Positions 1 through 8,014 of a stretch of DNA of 33,945 nt are shown here, one piece after another. Under the pieces are notes generated by a model. That model saw nothing but the letters and a program-made list of their open reading frames with translations. It made no database searches and was not told the DNA's origin. The translations under genes were made by a program, and so were the position numbers. Numbering within the stretch: the stretch's first letter is position 1; each line of letters begins with the position of its first letter. Origin of the DNA: Desulfarculaceae bacterium (GTDB taxonomy: Bacteria; Desulfobacterota; Desulfarculia; Desulfarculales; Desulfarculaceae); assembly GCA_027067385.1 (NCBI GenBank), contig JAMOVV010000119.1, positions 1-33,945 on the forward strand, given 5' to 3'.

Positions 1-1
1 G

Positions 2-664
2 CTGCTCCTGGCCGCCTTCTACGCCCGGGCCGGGCGCGGCGGCGAGTTTTGCGGCCGGCTTCCCGACCACCGGGCCATAGCCGGGCTGCTGTCGGAGCGC
101 TCCTTTTGGATCATGTGTATTCTCTTCAGCCTGGGGGTGGGGGCCTCCATAGGAGTGTTTTCCATGTTGCCCCTGTACCTGGTGCACCAGCACGGCTACA
201 GCCAGCAGGGGGCCAACTTCCTGGTGGCCATGACCCGGGTCTCGGGCCTGTTCATGGGCTTCGTGGGCGGGCTCACCGCCGACCGGCTGGGGGCCCGTCG
301 CGCCCTGGGCTATTTTATGGCCGCCACCGGGGTGCTTACCCTGGGCCTGGGCTTTGCGCGGGGGTCCTGGCTCATGGCGCTCATCTTTTTACAGCCGGCG
401 GTGGCCGTGTGTTTCTTTGCCCCGGCCTTTACGGCCATCAGCCAGTTGTTCGCGCCGGGGGTGCGCAACCTGGCCGTGAGCCTGGTGGTGAGCGTGGCCA
501 TCGTGGTCGGCGGCGGCTTGCTGCCGGCCCTCACCGGTTACCTGGCCGAGATGGACTATTTCGGCCTGGGCTTCGCCCTGGCCGGGGTGCTGGAGCTGGC
601 CGCCCTGCTGCCCCTGGCCGCCCTGCCGGGGGACCGGCCGCCGGGCAATCCGCCGGACCGGTAA
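2..664 (+). CDS. MFS transporter, C-terminal part (5' end outside window)
   Basis: The reading frame is open from base 2 and ends at TAA 662-664, so the start lies upstream of the window. The visible 220 residues contain about six hydrophobic helices. Between the second and third visible helices is the loop GGLTADRLGARRA, which resembles the loop 2-3/8-9 signature of the major facilitator superfamily (G-x3-DRxGxR). This makes it the second half of a 12-helix inner-membrane carrier. The substrate cannot be told from this half. An internal ATG at 113 is an unlikely start because the frame continues upstream with transporter-like sequence (AGLLSERSFWIM). No terminator is seen in the 63 bp before pbpC, so readthrough is possible. 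Confidence 0.75.
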   Translation: MLLAAFYARAGRGGEFCGRLPDHRAIAGLLSERSFWIMCILFSLGVGASIGVFSMLPLYLVHQHGYSQQGANFLVAMTRVSGLFMGFVGGLTADRLGARRALGYFMAATGVLTLGLGFARGSWLMALIFLQPAVAVCFFAPAFTAISQLFAPGVRNLAVSLVVSVAIVVGGGLLPALTGYLAEMDYFGLGFALAGVLELAALLPLAALPGDRPPGNPPDR

Positions 665-727
665 GAGCCCTCTCCCCGCGCCGTCTTGTCTGCTAAACTA
701 TAGTTTCTACCCAGCGGTGGAAGGTTT

Positions 728-2917
728 ATGAAACGTTGGCTGCTCGTTTTAGCGCTGCTGCCCCTGGCGGGCTGGGCCCTGCTGTACCTCTGGCCGGCAG
801 AGCCGCCGGCGGCGGGCTACGGCCGGGCCGCCAGCCGGGTGGTGCTGGCCGCCGACGGCACGGAGCTGGCCACGGCCGAGCACCCCGCCCGGGTGGCTGG
901 TCCCTGGCTGGAGGTGCGGGAGATACCCCGGCTGCTGGCCGCTGCCGCCCTGGCCGCCGAGGACCGCTGGTTCCACTGGCATCCCGGGGTGAACCCCCTG
1001 GCCCTTCTGCGGGCGGCGGCCCAGGACCTGGTCGCCGGCCGGGTGGTATCGGGCGGCTCCACCATCACCATGCAACTGGCCCGGCTGCTGCGGCCGGCCA
1101 AGCGGGGCCTGGCGGCCAAGCTGCGCGAGGCGGTGGTGGCCCTGTGGCTGGAGCGGCGGTTATCCAAGGACGAGATTCTTTGCCAATACTTGAACCGCGC
1201 GCCCTTTGGCGGCCCCCTGGTGGGGGTGGCGGCGGCGGCGCGGGTGCTGTGGGGCAAGCATCCGGCACGCCTGGGCCCGGCCGAGGCGGCGCTGCTCATG
1301 AGCCTGCCCAAGGACCCCTCGCGCCTGCTCAAGCCGGCGGCGCGGCCGCGCCTGCGGCGGCGCCGCAACCGCATCTTGCGGGCCATGGCCGCCGCCGGGG
1401 ACTTGAGCGGCGACGAGCTGGCCCGCGCCCTGGCCGCGCCCATCGAGCTCAAGCCTCCCCCCCGGCCGGCCACGGTGGCCCCTCATTTCGTGCGCCGGGT
1501 GCTGTCTGTTACCCGCGCCGCGGGCGTCAGCCGGGTGGCCACCTACCTGGACCCGGAGCTGCAGCGGGCCGTCAGCGCCCTGGCCGCCGACCTGCGCCGC
1601 CGCCGCTCCGGGCTGGGGCTGCGCCAGGCGGCGGTGGTGGTTTTACGCAACCGCGACCGGGCGGTACTGGCCTGGGTGGGTTCGGCCGATTTTCACGACC
1701 CGGCCTCGGGCCAGGTGGACGGGGTCATTGCCCGCCGCCAGCCGGGCAGCGCGCTCAAACCGTTTATCTACGCCATGGCCCTGCAAAGGGGACGCACCCT
1801 GGCTGACCCCATCGAGGACTCGCCCCTGGCCCTGGCCGTGGCCGGCGGGGCCTTCCGCCCCAGCGACTACGACGGGGTCTTTCGGGGCACCGTGAGCCTG
1901 CGCACCGCCCTGGCCAGCTCGCTGAACCTGCCGGCCCTGCGCCTGGCGGTGGAACTCACCCCGGCGGCGGTGCTGCGGGGGTTGCGCCGGCTGGGCTTTC
2001 ACCTGCCGCTGAGCGCCAACCACTACGGGGTGGGTCTGGCCCTGGGCGACGGAGAGGTGAGCCTGTTGGAGATGGCCCAGGCCTACGCCGCCCTGGCCGA
2101 CGGCGGCCGCTGGCGGCCGGCGGTGCTGTGGCGGGGGCAAAAGCCGGCCGCCGCCCGCCGGGTCCTGGACCCCTACGCCTGCCGCCTGGTGACCGACGCC
2201 CTGGCCGACGACCGGGCCCGGGCCCTGGGCTTCGGCCGCCACGGGGTGCTGGAGCTGCCCTTCCCGGCGGCGGTGAAGACCGGCACCAGCCAGCAGCACC
2301 GCGACAACTGGTGCGTGGGTTTCACCCGCGACTACACGGTGGCCGTGTGGGTGGGTAACTTCGAGGGCCGGCCCATGGCCGGGGTGTCCGGGGTGAGCGG
2401 GGCCGGCCCCCTGTGGCGCCAGGTGATGCTGCTGTTGCACCGCCACCGGCCCGGCGAGCTGCCGCCCTGGCCGCCGGGCATAACCTGGGCCCGGGCCTGC
2501 ATCGACTACCAGGCCGCCACCCACGGCGGGTGCCGGGCCTGGCGCAGCGAGGCCTTCATGCCCGGCACCGGCCCGGCCCCGGTGGGGGAGAGCGCCGACC
2601 CCGGCCCCCGGCCCCTGGAGGTCTCGCTGCTCACCCCGGTGCCCGGGGCCATCTACGCCCTGGACCCGGACTTGGACCCCAAGCTGCGGGTGCTGCACTG
2701 CCGGGTGGCGGTGAGCCGGCCGGTGGAGGCGGTGACCTGGCGGCTCGACGGCCGGCCGGTCGCGCCGGGGGACGATCCCCTCACCCTGCGCCTGCGGCTG
2801 GAGCCGGGACGGCACCGCCTGGTGGTGCGGGCCCGCCGCGGCCGGGAGACGGCCGAGGCCGCGGTGCGCTTTACTGTCTTGCCGCCGGCCCCGCCGCTGC
2901 GGGCGGCCCGGCGCTAA
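728..2917 (+). CDS. pbpC: Penicillin-binding protein 1C (bifunctional glycosyltransferase/transpeptidase)
   Basis: This is a class A penicillin-binding protein of 729 aa, close to the usual PbpC length. An N-terminal signal anchor (residues 4-22) places it in the inner membrane facing the periplasm. The GT51 glycosyltransferase domain carries the catalytic Glu78 in AAEDRWFHWHPG, then GGSTITMQLARLL and KDEILCQYLNRAPFG. The transpeptidase domain has SxxK at S341-K344 (PGSALKPF), SxN at S398-N400 and KTG at K517-G519. The last ~100 residues (from LEVSLLTPVPGAIYALD) resemble the BiPBP_C domain typical of PbpC. The family polymerises lipid II glycan strands; transpeptidase activity of PbpC is often weak. 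The start ATG has a weak AAGG site. It is followed after 49 bp by an exported serpin. In many bacteria pbpC is instead beside an alpha-2-macroglobulin gene. Confidence 0.93.
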   Translation: MKRWLLVLALLPLAGWALLYLWPAEPPAAGYGRAASRVVLAADGTELATAEHPARVAGPWLEVREIPRLLAAAALAAEDRWFHWHPGVNPLALLRAAAQDLVAGRVVSGGSTITMQLARLLRPAKRGLAAKLREAVVALWLERRLSKDEILCQYLNRAPFGGPLVGVAAAARVLWGKHPARLGPAEAALLMSLPKDPSRLLKPAARPRLRRRRNRILRAMAAAGDLSGDELARALAAPIELKPPPRPATVAPHFVRRVLSVTRAAGVSRVATYLDPELQRAVSALAADLRRRRSGLGLRQAAVVVLRNRDRAVLAWVGSADFHDPASGQVDGVIARRQPGSALKPFIYAMALQRGRTLADPIEDSPLALAVAGGAFRPSDYDGVFRGTVSLRTALASSLNLPALRLAVELTPAAVLRGLRRLGFHLPLSANHYGVGLALGDGEVSLLEMAQAYAALADGGRWRPAVLWRGQKPAAARRVLDPYACRLVTDALADDRARALGFGRHGVLELPFPAAVKTGTSQQHRDNWCVGFTRDYTVAVWVGNFEGRPMAGVSGVSGAGPLWRQVMLLLHRHRPGELPPWPPGITWARACIDYQAATHGGCRAWRSEAFMPGTGPAPVGESADPGPRPLEVSLLTPVPGAIYALDPDLDPKLRVLHCRVAVSRPVEAVTWRLDGRPVAPGDDPLTLRLRLEPGRHRLVVRARRGRETAEAAVRFTVLPPAPPLRAARR

Positions 2918-2918
2918 C

Positions 2919-2947
2919 CCAACCTTCGGTTGGCCGGCCCGGGCCGG
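2919..2947. other. Two tandem dyads between pbpC and the serpin gene
   Basis: CCAACC-TTC-GGTTGG (2919-2933) is a perfect 6-bp hairpin. It is followed immediately by the 14-base palindrome CCGGCCCGGGCCGG (2934-2947). Together they occupy most of the 49-bp gap and end just before the ribosome binding site of the serpin gene. There is no T-run, so this is not a standard intrinsic terminator. It could pause RNA polymerase or limit translation of the second gene. No function is shown. Confidence 0.35.
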
Positions 2948-2966
2948 CGACCACGCGAGGGACAAA

Positions 2967-4178
2967 ATGAAACGAAGCCTTATCGCCGTGTTGTTGTTGG
3001 TGGCGCTGGCCATGCCGGCCGCCGTAGCCGGGGCCCAGGCCCCGGACCCGGACGTGCTGGCCGTGGCCGAGGCCGACGCCGCCCTGGCCCTGAAGCTGCA
3101 CCGCCAGCTCGGCCGCCGGCCGGGCAACCTGTTGTTTTCGCCCTACAGTATCGCCAGCGCCCTGGCCATGGCCTACGCCGGGGCCCACGGGACCACCGCC
3201 GAGCAGATGGCCCGGGTGCTGGGCTTCACCCTGGACCAGGCCCGCCTGCACCCCGCGGTGGCCGGGCTCAGCCGCCAGATGGCTGCCGCGGCCAGCGGCC
3301 CGGGCCAGCAGCTCAGCATCGCCAACGCCCTGTGGCTGCAAAAGGGCAGCCGGCTCGAGCCGGGGTTCATCGCCCTGGTGAACCAGAACTACGGCGCCTC
3401 CCTGGCCCGGGTGGACTTCACCCGGCCGGCCGCCGCGGCCGCGGCCATCAATAAATGGGTGGACAAGCACACCGACGGCATGATCCCCGAGCTGGTCAAC
3501 TCCGGTGACGTGGAGGGCGCCCAACTGGTGCTGACCAACGCCATCTATTTTCAAGGCAAGTGGGTCAAGCCCTTTGACAAGAAGAACACCCGGCCCCAAA
3601 CCTTTTGGCTGGAGCCGAAGAAGGGCAAGCCGGTGCCCACCATGCACTGCACCGGCCGCTTCGACTATGGCCAGGACGCCGTCTGCCAGGTACTGGCTCT
3701 GCCCTACCGCGGCCGCGCCCTGGAGATGGTGATCATCCTGCCGCGGCGCAGGGACGGCCTGGCCGCCCTGGAGGCCGGGCTCAATAGCGCCTGGCTCAAG
3801 GCCAAGCTGGCCGCCATGACCCGGCAAAAGGTGATGGTGAGCCTGCCCCGGCTCAAGCTCAAGACCGCCTACCGGCTGTCGCACGCCCTGCAGGCCCTGG
3901 GCATGGTCGACGCCTTCAGCTCCCGCCGGGCCGATTTCTCGGGCATCACCGGCGGCCGCGACTTTTACATCGGCCAGGTGGTCCACAAGGCCCGGCTGGA
4001 GCTGGAGGAGACCGGTACCCGGGCGGCGGCGGCCACCGCGGTGGTGATGCGGTCCGTGGCCATGGCCAAGCCGGAGCCGCCCAAGATTTTCAACGCTGAC
4101 CACCCCTTTGTCTTTTTGATCCGCCACCGCCCCAGCGGGGCCATCTTGTTCATGGGCCGGGTGGTGGAGCCCGGCTAG
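2967..4178 (+). CDS. Exported serpin-family serine protease inhibitor
   Basis: The 403-aa product starts with a clear signal peptide (MKRSLIAVLLLVALAMPAAV, cleavage likely after AGAQA), so it is exported to the periplasm or beyond. The rest is a full-length serpin: NLLFSPYSIASALAMAYAGA near the N-terminus, TNAIYFQGKWVKPF, LPRLKLKTAYRLSHALQALG, and the C-terminal FNADHPFVFLIRH and FMGRVVEP. The reactive-centre hinge is canonical for an inhibitory serpin: E348, G350, T351, A353-A356 and T357, with small residues throughout. The scissile bond should lie about nine residues further, near Val364-Lys368; P1 cannot be fixed because the loop is a few residues longer than in classic serpins. The start is ATG after GAGGGACAAA. 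It lies 49 bp after pbpC, probably in the same transcript. Serpins trap target proteases irreversibly; the target here is unknown. Confidence 0.92.
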   Translation: MKRSLIAVLLLVALAMPAAVAGAQAPDPDVLAVAEADAALALKLHRQLGRRPGNLLFSPYSIASALAMAYAGAHGTTAEQMARVLGFTLDQARLHPAVAGLSRQMAAAASGPGQQLSIANALWLQKGSRLEPGFIALVNQNYGASLARVDFTRPAAAAAAINKWVDKHTDGMIPELVNSGDVEGAQLVLTNAIYFQGKWVKPFDKKNTRPQTFWLEPKKGKPVPTMHCTGRFDYGQDAVCQVLALPYRGRALEMVIILPRRRDGLAALEAGLNSAWLKAKLAAMTRQKVMVSLPRLKLKTAYRLSHALQALGMVDAFSSRRADFSGITGGRDFYIGQVVHKARLELEETGTRAAAATAVVMRSVAMAKPEPPKIFNADHPFVFLIRHRPSGAILFMGRVVEPG

Positions 4179-4200
4179 GGGCCTTGGGCCGGGGGCGGTC

Positions 4201-4230
4201 TTGACCCCGCTTGGGACTGCGGGCTATCGT
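4201..4230 (+). promoter_or_regulatory. Candidate sigma70-type promoter for the Mla-like operon
   Basis: TTGACC (4201-4206, 5/6 match) and TATCGT (4225-4230, 4/6) are separated by 18 bp. They lie in the 105-bp gap after the serpin, about 55 bp before the MlaE-like start codon. The assignment is by consensus only. Confidence 0.4.
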
Positions 4231-4283
4231 GAGTCCATGGGGATCACGGGGCGCAGAAGGCGGCAAAGGGGGAGCCGGTGGCC

Positions 4284-5090
4284 ATGGCCATAGCCGGTTG
4301 GCCCATGACCCTGGCCGGGACCCTGGGCCGTTGGGTCATGACCAGGCTGCGGCGTCCCGGCGAGCTGGCCGGTTTCGCCTGGGTTTGCCTCAAGGCCATG
4401 GGGGGCTGGGGCTCCCGGGGGCGGCGTCTGCTGTGGCGCAATTTCGTCAGCCAACTCTACTTCACCGCGGTGCAATCGTTCTGGATCGTGCTGGTGCTGG
4501 CCCTGCTGGTGGGGGCGGTGGTGGTGATCCAGGGCTACACCCAGCTCTCCAAGGTCGGCGGCCAGTTCGCCCTGACCCAACTGCTCATCGTGGTGATCAT
4601 CCGCGAGCTGGGCCCCATCCTCACCGGCTTGGTGATCATCCTGCGTTCCGGTTCGGCCATCACCATCGAGATGGGCTACATGACCGTGCTGCGCGAGATG
4701 GAGGGGATCGAGATGCTGGGTATTGATCCCCTGCGCTTGTTGGCCGTGCCCCGCCTGGCGGCCATGGTCCTGTCTTCGGTGATGCTCCTGATCGTCTTCG
4801 TGGTGGTGGCCGTCTTCGGCGGGTTCGCCGGGGCCCGCATGCTGGCCAACGTCTCTTTCTGGGCCCTGTGGCACGACCTGGCCGCCGGGCTCAGCGGTTG
4901 GGACCTGGTGGTGGGGCTGGCCAAGGTGATGATCTTCGGGCTGGTCACCTGCGTGGTCTGCCTGTACCAGGGGTTCACCGTGCGTGGCGCGGTGACCGCC
5001 ATCCCGCCCCAGGTGTCACGCGCCCTGTTGGAGTGCTTTATCTACAGCTTCACGGCCAACCTGGTCATCAGCGTTTTCTTTTACCTGTGA
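4284..5090 (+). CDS. MlaE-family ABC transporter permease
   Basis: This is an integral membrane protein of about 268 aa with several hydrophobic helices (for example QSFWIVLVLALLVGAVVVI). It carries MlaE-family motifs: RELGPILTGLVI, the modified GSAITIEMGYMTV segment, MLGIDPLRLLAVPRLAAM, and a final helical pair ending FTANLVISVFFYL. MlaE dimers form the membrane core of Mla-type phospholipid/lipid transporters between the inner and outer membranes. ATG 4284 is preferred because the GGGGGAG site is 9 bp away; GTG 4278 is possible but too close to it. The usual GRxGAAxAAELG motif is partly changed (LRSGSAITIEMG). It is the first gene of a cluster with an ATPase-like subunit, an MCE protein and a lipoprotein. 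The cargo is not determinable. Confidence 0.88.
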   Translation: MAIAGWPMTLAGTLGRWVMTRLRRPGELAGFAWVCLKAMGGWGSRGRRLLWRNFVSQLYFTAVQSFWIVLVLALLVGAVVVIQGYTQLSKVGGQFALTQLLIVVIIRELGPILTGLVIILRSGSAITIEMGYMTVLREMEGIEMLGIDPLRLLAVPRLAAMVLSSVMLLIVFVVVAVFGGFAGARMLANVSFWALWHDLAAGLSGWDLVVGLAKVMIFGLVTCVVCLYQGFTVRGAVTAIPPQVSRALLECFIYSFTANLVISVFFYL

Positions 5091-5098
5091 GGCCGGCC

Positions 5099-5800
5099 AT
5101 GAGCTCGACTGCCTTGATACTGGAGAGGGTGAGCCTGGGGCCGCGGCAGGGGCCGGCCCTGCTGGAGGAGGTGAGCCTGTCCCTGGAGCCGGGGCAAAGC
5201 TGCCTGGTGTTGGCCGAGCCACACCAGTCGCTCACCGCCTTGATCAAGGTGGCCGCCGGCTTGAGCGCGCCGCGGGCCGGCCGGGTGAGCTGGTTCGGCC
5301 ACGACGCCACCGCCTTGGCCCCGCGCCGCTTGGCCCTGCTGCGGTGCCGCATCGGCCTGGTGCGCCAGGCCAGCGCCCTGGTGAGCAACCTCACCATCGG
5401 CGGCAACCTCACCCTGGGCCCCATGTACCACCATGGCCTGGGCTGGGACCAAGCCAACCGGCGGGCCCTGGCGGTGGCGGGCCCCTTGGGGCTGGAGCCG
5501 GTGTGGGACTTGCGGCCGGTGGACCTGCCGGTGTGGCAGCGGCGTATGGCCCTTTACGCCCGCGAGCTGATCATGGAGCCGGAGCTGCTGCTGCTGGAGC
5601 TGCCGGAGCTGGACTTGGGGGGGGAGGAATACGATATGATGATGAGCGCCGTGGCCGATACCGTGCGGCGCGGCCGGGCCGCGCTGCTCATGGGCGCGCT
5701 GCAGCCCCAAGTCCGGGGCCTGTCCTGCGACCTGGTGCTCCGGTTGAGCCAGGGGCGCGGCCGGGTGGCCCCGGGCGCGGGGGGCGGGGGTGAGCCATGA
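5099..5800 (+). CDS. Degenerate MlaF-like ABC ATPase subunit, probably unable to hydrolyse ATP
   Basis: The 233-aa product occupies the MlaF position, 8 bp after the MlaE-like gene, and overlaps the MCE gene by ATGA. The ABC nucleotide-binding fold is recognisable: beta-strand start LILERVSLG, Q-loop region RIGLVRQASALVSNLTIGGN (Q90), and strand LLLLELPELDL. Every catalytic motif is altered. The Walker A slot reads AEPHQSLT (residues 39-46), with Leu45 where the lysine belongs and no P-loop glycines. The signature LSGGQ is LPVWQ (143-147). Walker B has Glu167 for Asp and Leu168 for the catalytic Glu. The switch His is missing (LLMGALQ, 197-202). The frame is intact and of family length, so this looks like a maintained pseudo-ATPase, not a decaying gene. 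It may be structural or pair with an ATPase encoded elsewhere. Confidence 0.8.
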   Translation: MSSTALILERVSLGPRQGPALLEEVSLSLEPGQSCLVLAEPHQSLTALIKVAAGLSAPRAGRVSWFGHDATALAPRRLALLRCRIGLVRQASALVSNLTIGGNLTLGPMYHHGLGWDQANRRALAVAGPLGLEPVWDLRPVDLPVWQRRMALYARELIMEPELLLLELPELDLGGEEYDMMMSAVADTVRRGRAALLMGALQPQVRGLSCDLVLRLSQGRGRVAPGAGGGGEP

Positions 5801-6741
5801 CCCTGGAATTCAGTGTTCAGGAAAAACTGGTGGGCGCCCTGGTGCTGTTGGTGCTGGTGGTGTCGCTGGCCGTATTGGGCATGATCAGCCAGGGCAAGAA
5901 CTGGTTCCGGCCGCACCACAGCTACTACGTCACCTTTGACGACGGCTACAACCTGGCCGTGGGCAGCAAGGTGCGGCTGCTGGGCCACGACATCGGCGAG
6001 GTGCGGGGGGTGGTGCTCACCGAGGACAACCGGGTGCGCATCCGGCTGCGGGTGCTGGCCGACCAGGCCGGCCGTATCCGCGCCGACTCCTGGGCCACGG
6101 TGCGGGCGGCTATCTTGGTGGGCGGCGAGTACGTGGCCATCGCCCCGGGCAGCCCCTGGGCCCGGCCCATCGCCCCCGGCGGCGAGATACCGGCCCGCCG
6201 GCCCCACCTGCTGGCCGACCTGTTGGAGCAATCGGCCAGTAACATCGATTTCCGCCGGCTGGGCCAGGCCATCGACCACCTGGCCGCCCTGGCCAACCGC
6301 CTGGGCGATCCCCAGGGCGAGTTGTTCAAGACCCTGGCCGACGCCCGCGGTGTCATGGCCGAGGTGCGGCAACTGCTGGCCTCCCTGCGCCGGGGGGAGG
6401 GCACGGTGGGCCGGCTGCTCACCAGCGACCAGCTTTACCGGGCGGCCCAGGCCCAGATGGCCAAGCTCGACGGGGTGATGGGCCGGCTGCAGAAGATCAT
6501 GGACCGCGCCTCGGCCAAGTCCCTGGCCAAGGTCGAGGTTATCTTGGAGCGCCTGGAGAAAGCCACCGGCCTGCTGAACCAGGCCATGGGCCAGGCGCCC
6601 ACCCTGGCCCGCCAGGCCGGCGAGGTCTTGGCCAAGCTCAACCAGATCCTGGGGGCGCTCAAGGCCAACTTCCTCATCCGGCCCAACCTGCCGCAGACCC
6701 CGGCGCCCCAGAGCCACGGCAGCGAGATAAGGGGGGAGTGA
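5797..6741 (+). CDS. MlaD/MCE domain protein
   Basis: The 314-aa protein has one N-terminal membrane anchor (residues 10-30, KLVGALVLLVLVVSLAVLGM). A single MCE domain follows at about residues 42-120, with YVTFDDGYNLAVGSKVRL, the ligand-binding fold segment GHDIGEVRGVVL, and ILVGGEYVAIAPGS. The remainder (about 135-300) is rich in Leu, Ala, Glu and Gln with heptad-like spacing and should form long helices. This is the substrate-binding ring subunit of Mla-type lipid transporters, anchored in the inner membrane and facing the periplasm. Start ATG 5797 overlaps the preceding stop by four bases, so translation is probably coupled. Its stop overlaps the start of the downstream lipoprotein gene. 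Confidence 0.9.
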   Translation: MTLEFSVQEKLVGALVLLVLVVSLAVLGMISQGKNWFRPHHSYYVTFDDGYNLAVGSKVRLLGHDIGEVRGVVLTEDNRVRIRLRVLADQAGRIRADSWATVRAAILVGGEYVAIAPGSPWARPIAPGGEIPARRPHLLADLLEQSASNIDFRRLGQAIDHLAALANRLGDPQGELFKTLADARGVMAEVRQLLASLRRGEGTVGRLLTSDQLYRAAQAQMAKLDGVMGRLQKIMDRASAKSLAKVEVILERLEKATGLLNQAMGQAPTLARQAGEVLAKLNQILGALKANFLIRPNLPQTPAPQSHGSEIRGE

Positions 6742-7670
6742 TGCGACGCTGGGCTTGGCTGATAGCGGCAGTGATGCTCGGGAGCCTGGCCGCCTCTTGC
6801 GGCCCGCCGCCTCCCCCGCCCCGGCCGGCGCTGGTCTCGGCCGCCGAGAGCCTGGCCGCCCAGGGCAGCCGGTGGTACCGGCGGGGGTGCCTGGTCAAGG
6901 CCCGGGCCCTCTTTGGCGAGGCCCTGGCCGCCGCCCGCCTCACCGACGACGTGGCCGCCATGGCCCGGGCCCGCAACAACCTGGCCGCCGTGGCCATAGC
7001 CGCCGGCGACAGCGCCGCCGCCGCCCGGCACCTGGACCGGGCCGAGGCCCTAAACCGCAGCGCCCGCGTGCCGGGGCTGGCCGCGCTCATCCTGGGCAAC
7101 CGGGCCGCGGTGGCCTATCGCCGCCACCGGCTGGAGCGGGCCGAAAAGCTTTGGCTCCAGGCGGCCCGGGCCGCCGGCCAAGACCCGGCCCGCACCGGCC
7201 TGGCCCTGCACTTGGTGAACCTGGCCATGGTCCAGCGCAAGGCCGGCCGGCCGCGGCAGGCCGCGGCCTGGCTGGCCCGGGCCCGGGCGGCCGGGGCCGA
7301 GGACCGGGCCGACTACTGGGTGCAGTTGGGACTGGTGCAACAGGCCCTGGGCCGGCGCCCGGCGGCGCGGGCGCACCTGCTGCGGGCCCTGGCCCTGGAC
7401 AAGGCCCGGACCAACCCGGCCGGCATCGCCGAGGACCTCACCCTGTTGGGGCGCCTGGAGCTGGCTATGGGCAGCCGCCGCCAGGGGCTGGACCACCTGG
7501 ACCGGGCCATTCGACTGTGGGCCGAGTTGGGACGCACCGACAAGGCCGTGGCGGTGCTGGGGACCATCAACCAGGCCCGGGCCGCCGCGGGGCAGCCGCC
7601 GGAGACGGCGCGCTACCGGAAGCTCATCGAGGATTCCCGGCGCGGACCCAGCCCCCTGCTGTGCCGCTGA
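6741..7670 (+). CDS. TPR-repeat lipoprotein of the Mla-like operon
   Basis: The 309-aa product begins with a lipoprotein signal (MRRWAWLIAAVMLGSLAASC, lipobox LAASC, acylated Cys20) followed by a proline run. The mature part is built of helical pairs rich in Ala, Leu and Arg with TPR spacing, such as ARNNLAAVAIAAGDSAAAAR, RPRQAAAWLARARAAG and GRRPAARAHLLRALALDKA. It should sit in the outer membrane or the periplasmic face of the inner membrane as a scaffold. ATG 6741 is chosen because AAGGGGGGAG lies just upstream and the start overlaps the mlaD-like stop (TGATG); a GTG directly before it is the alternative. Mla/Pqi-type operons often end with a small auxiliary lipoprotein of another fold. 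A TPR protein in that position is unusual, and its role is inferred only from position. Confidence 0.8.
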   Translation: MRRWAWLIAAVMLGSLAASCGPPPPPPRPALVSAAESLAAQGSRWYRRGCLVKARALFGEALAAARLTDDVAAMARARNNLAAVAIAAGDSAAAARHLDRAEALNRSARVPGLAALILGNRAAVAYRRHRLERAEKLWLQAARAAGQDPARTGLALHLVNLAMVQRKAGRPRQAAAWLARARAAGAEDRADYWVQLGLVQQALGRRPAARAHLLRALALDKARTNPAGIAEDLTLLGRLELAMGSRRQGLDHLDRAIRLWAELGRTDKAVAVLGTINQARAAAGQPPETARYRKLIEDSRRGPSPLLCR

Positions 7671-7725
7671 GCCGGCGCGCGCCGGCCGGGGTAAGGCTCA
7701 ATACACCCACCCCGGTGGTGACTAT

Positions 7726-7759
7726 AAAAAAAGCCGCGAGCACCCAGAGCGCTCGCGGC
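7726..7759 (-). terminator. Intrinsic terminator of tRNA-Ser
   Basis: On the minus strand a perfect 9-bp stem GCCGCGAGC / GCTCGCGGC (7759-7751 and 7741-7733) is followed by a run of seven T. It lies 12 bp past the tRNA 3' end. A T-rich stretch on the plus side (7766-7772) means it may also stop transcription arriving from the Mla-like operon. Confidence 0.85.
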
Positions 7760-7771
7760 CGGGATGTTTTT

Positions 7772-7865
7772 TGGCGGAGAGAGAGGGATTCGAACCCTCG
7801 GTACACCTTGTGAGCGTACACGCGATTTCCAGTCGCGCCCCTTCGGCCAACTCGGGCATCTCTCC
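7772..7865 (-). tRNA. tRNA-Ser (anticodon GGA)
   Basis: The minus strand folds into a class II tRNA. The acceptor stem is GGAGAGA paired with TCTCTCC, followed by discriminator G and an encoded CCA (7774-7772). The anticodon stem CGCGA/TCGCG encloses loop CTGGAAA with anticodon GGA, reading UCC and UCU. A long variable arm typical of tRNA-Ser (TGTACGCTCACAAGGTGTAC) and a T-arm with GGTTCGAATCC are present. Confidence 0.95.
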
Positions 7866-8014
7866 GGGGCGGGGTTTCCCCACGCTGACCCCCACGCCTT
7901 GTACCTGATGGCGGCCCACCTGTCAACCTGGCGCAGGCCCGACCGGCGGGCATACCCGCCGACACGGCGTGCACCCCCCTGGCCATGAGGGGCTTCCCCG
8001 GTGTCTACCGCTCG

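Noticed and set aside
2871-4127. 418-codon open frame on - opposite the serpin
   Set aside because: Shadow frame; the + strand serpin is complete with signal peptide and hinge.
5099-5800. Explaining the odd ATPase motifs by frameshifts or sequencing errors
   Set aside because: Fold landmarks before, between and after the motifs stay in one frame and the length is normal; several independent substitutions would be needed.
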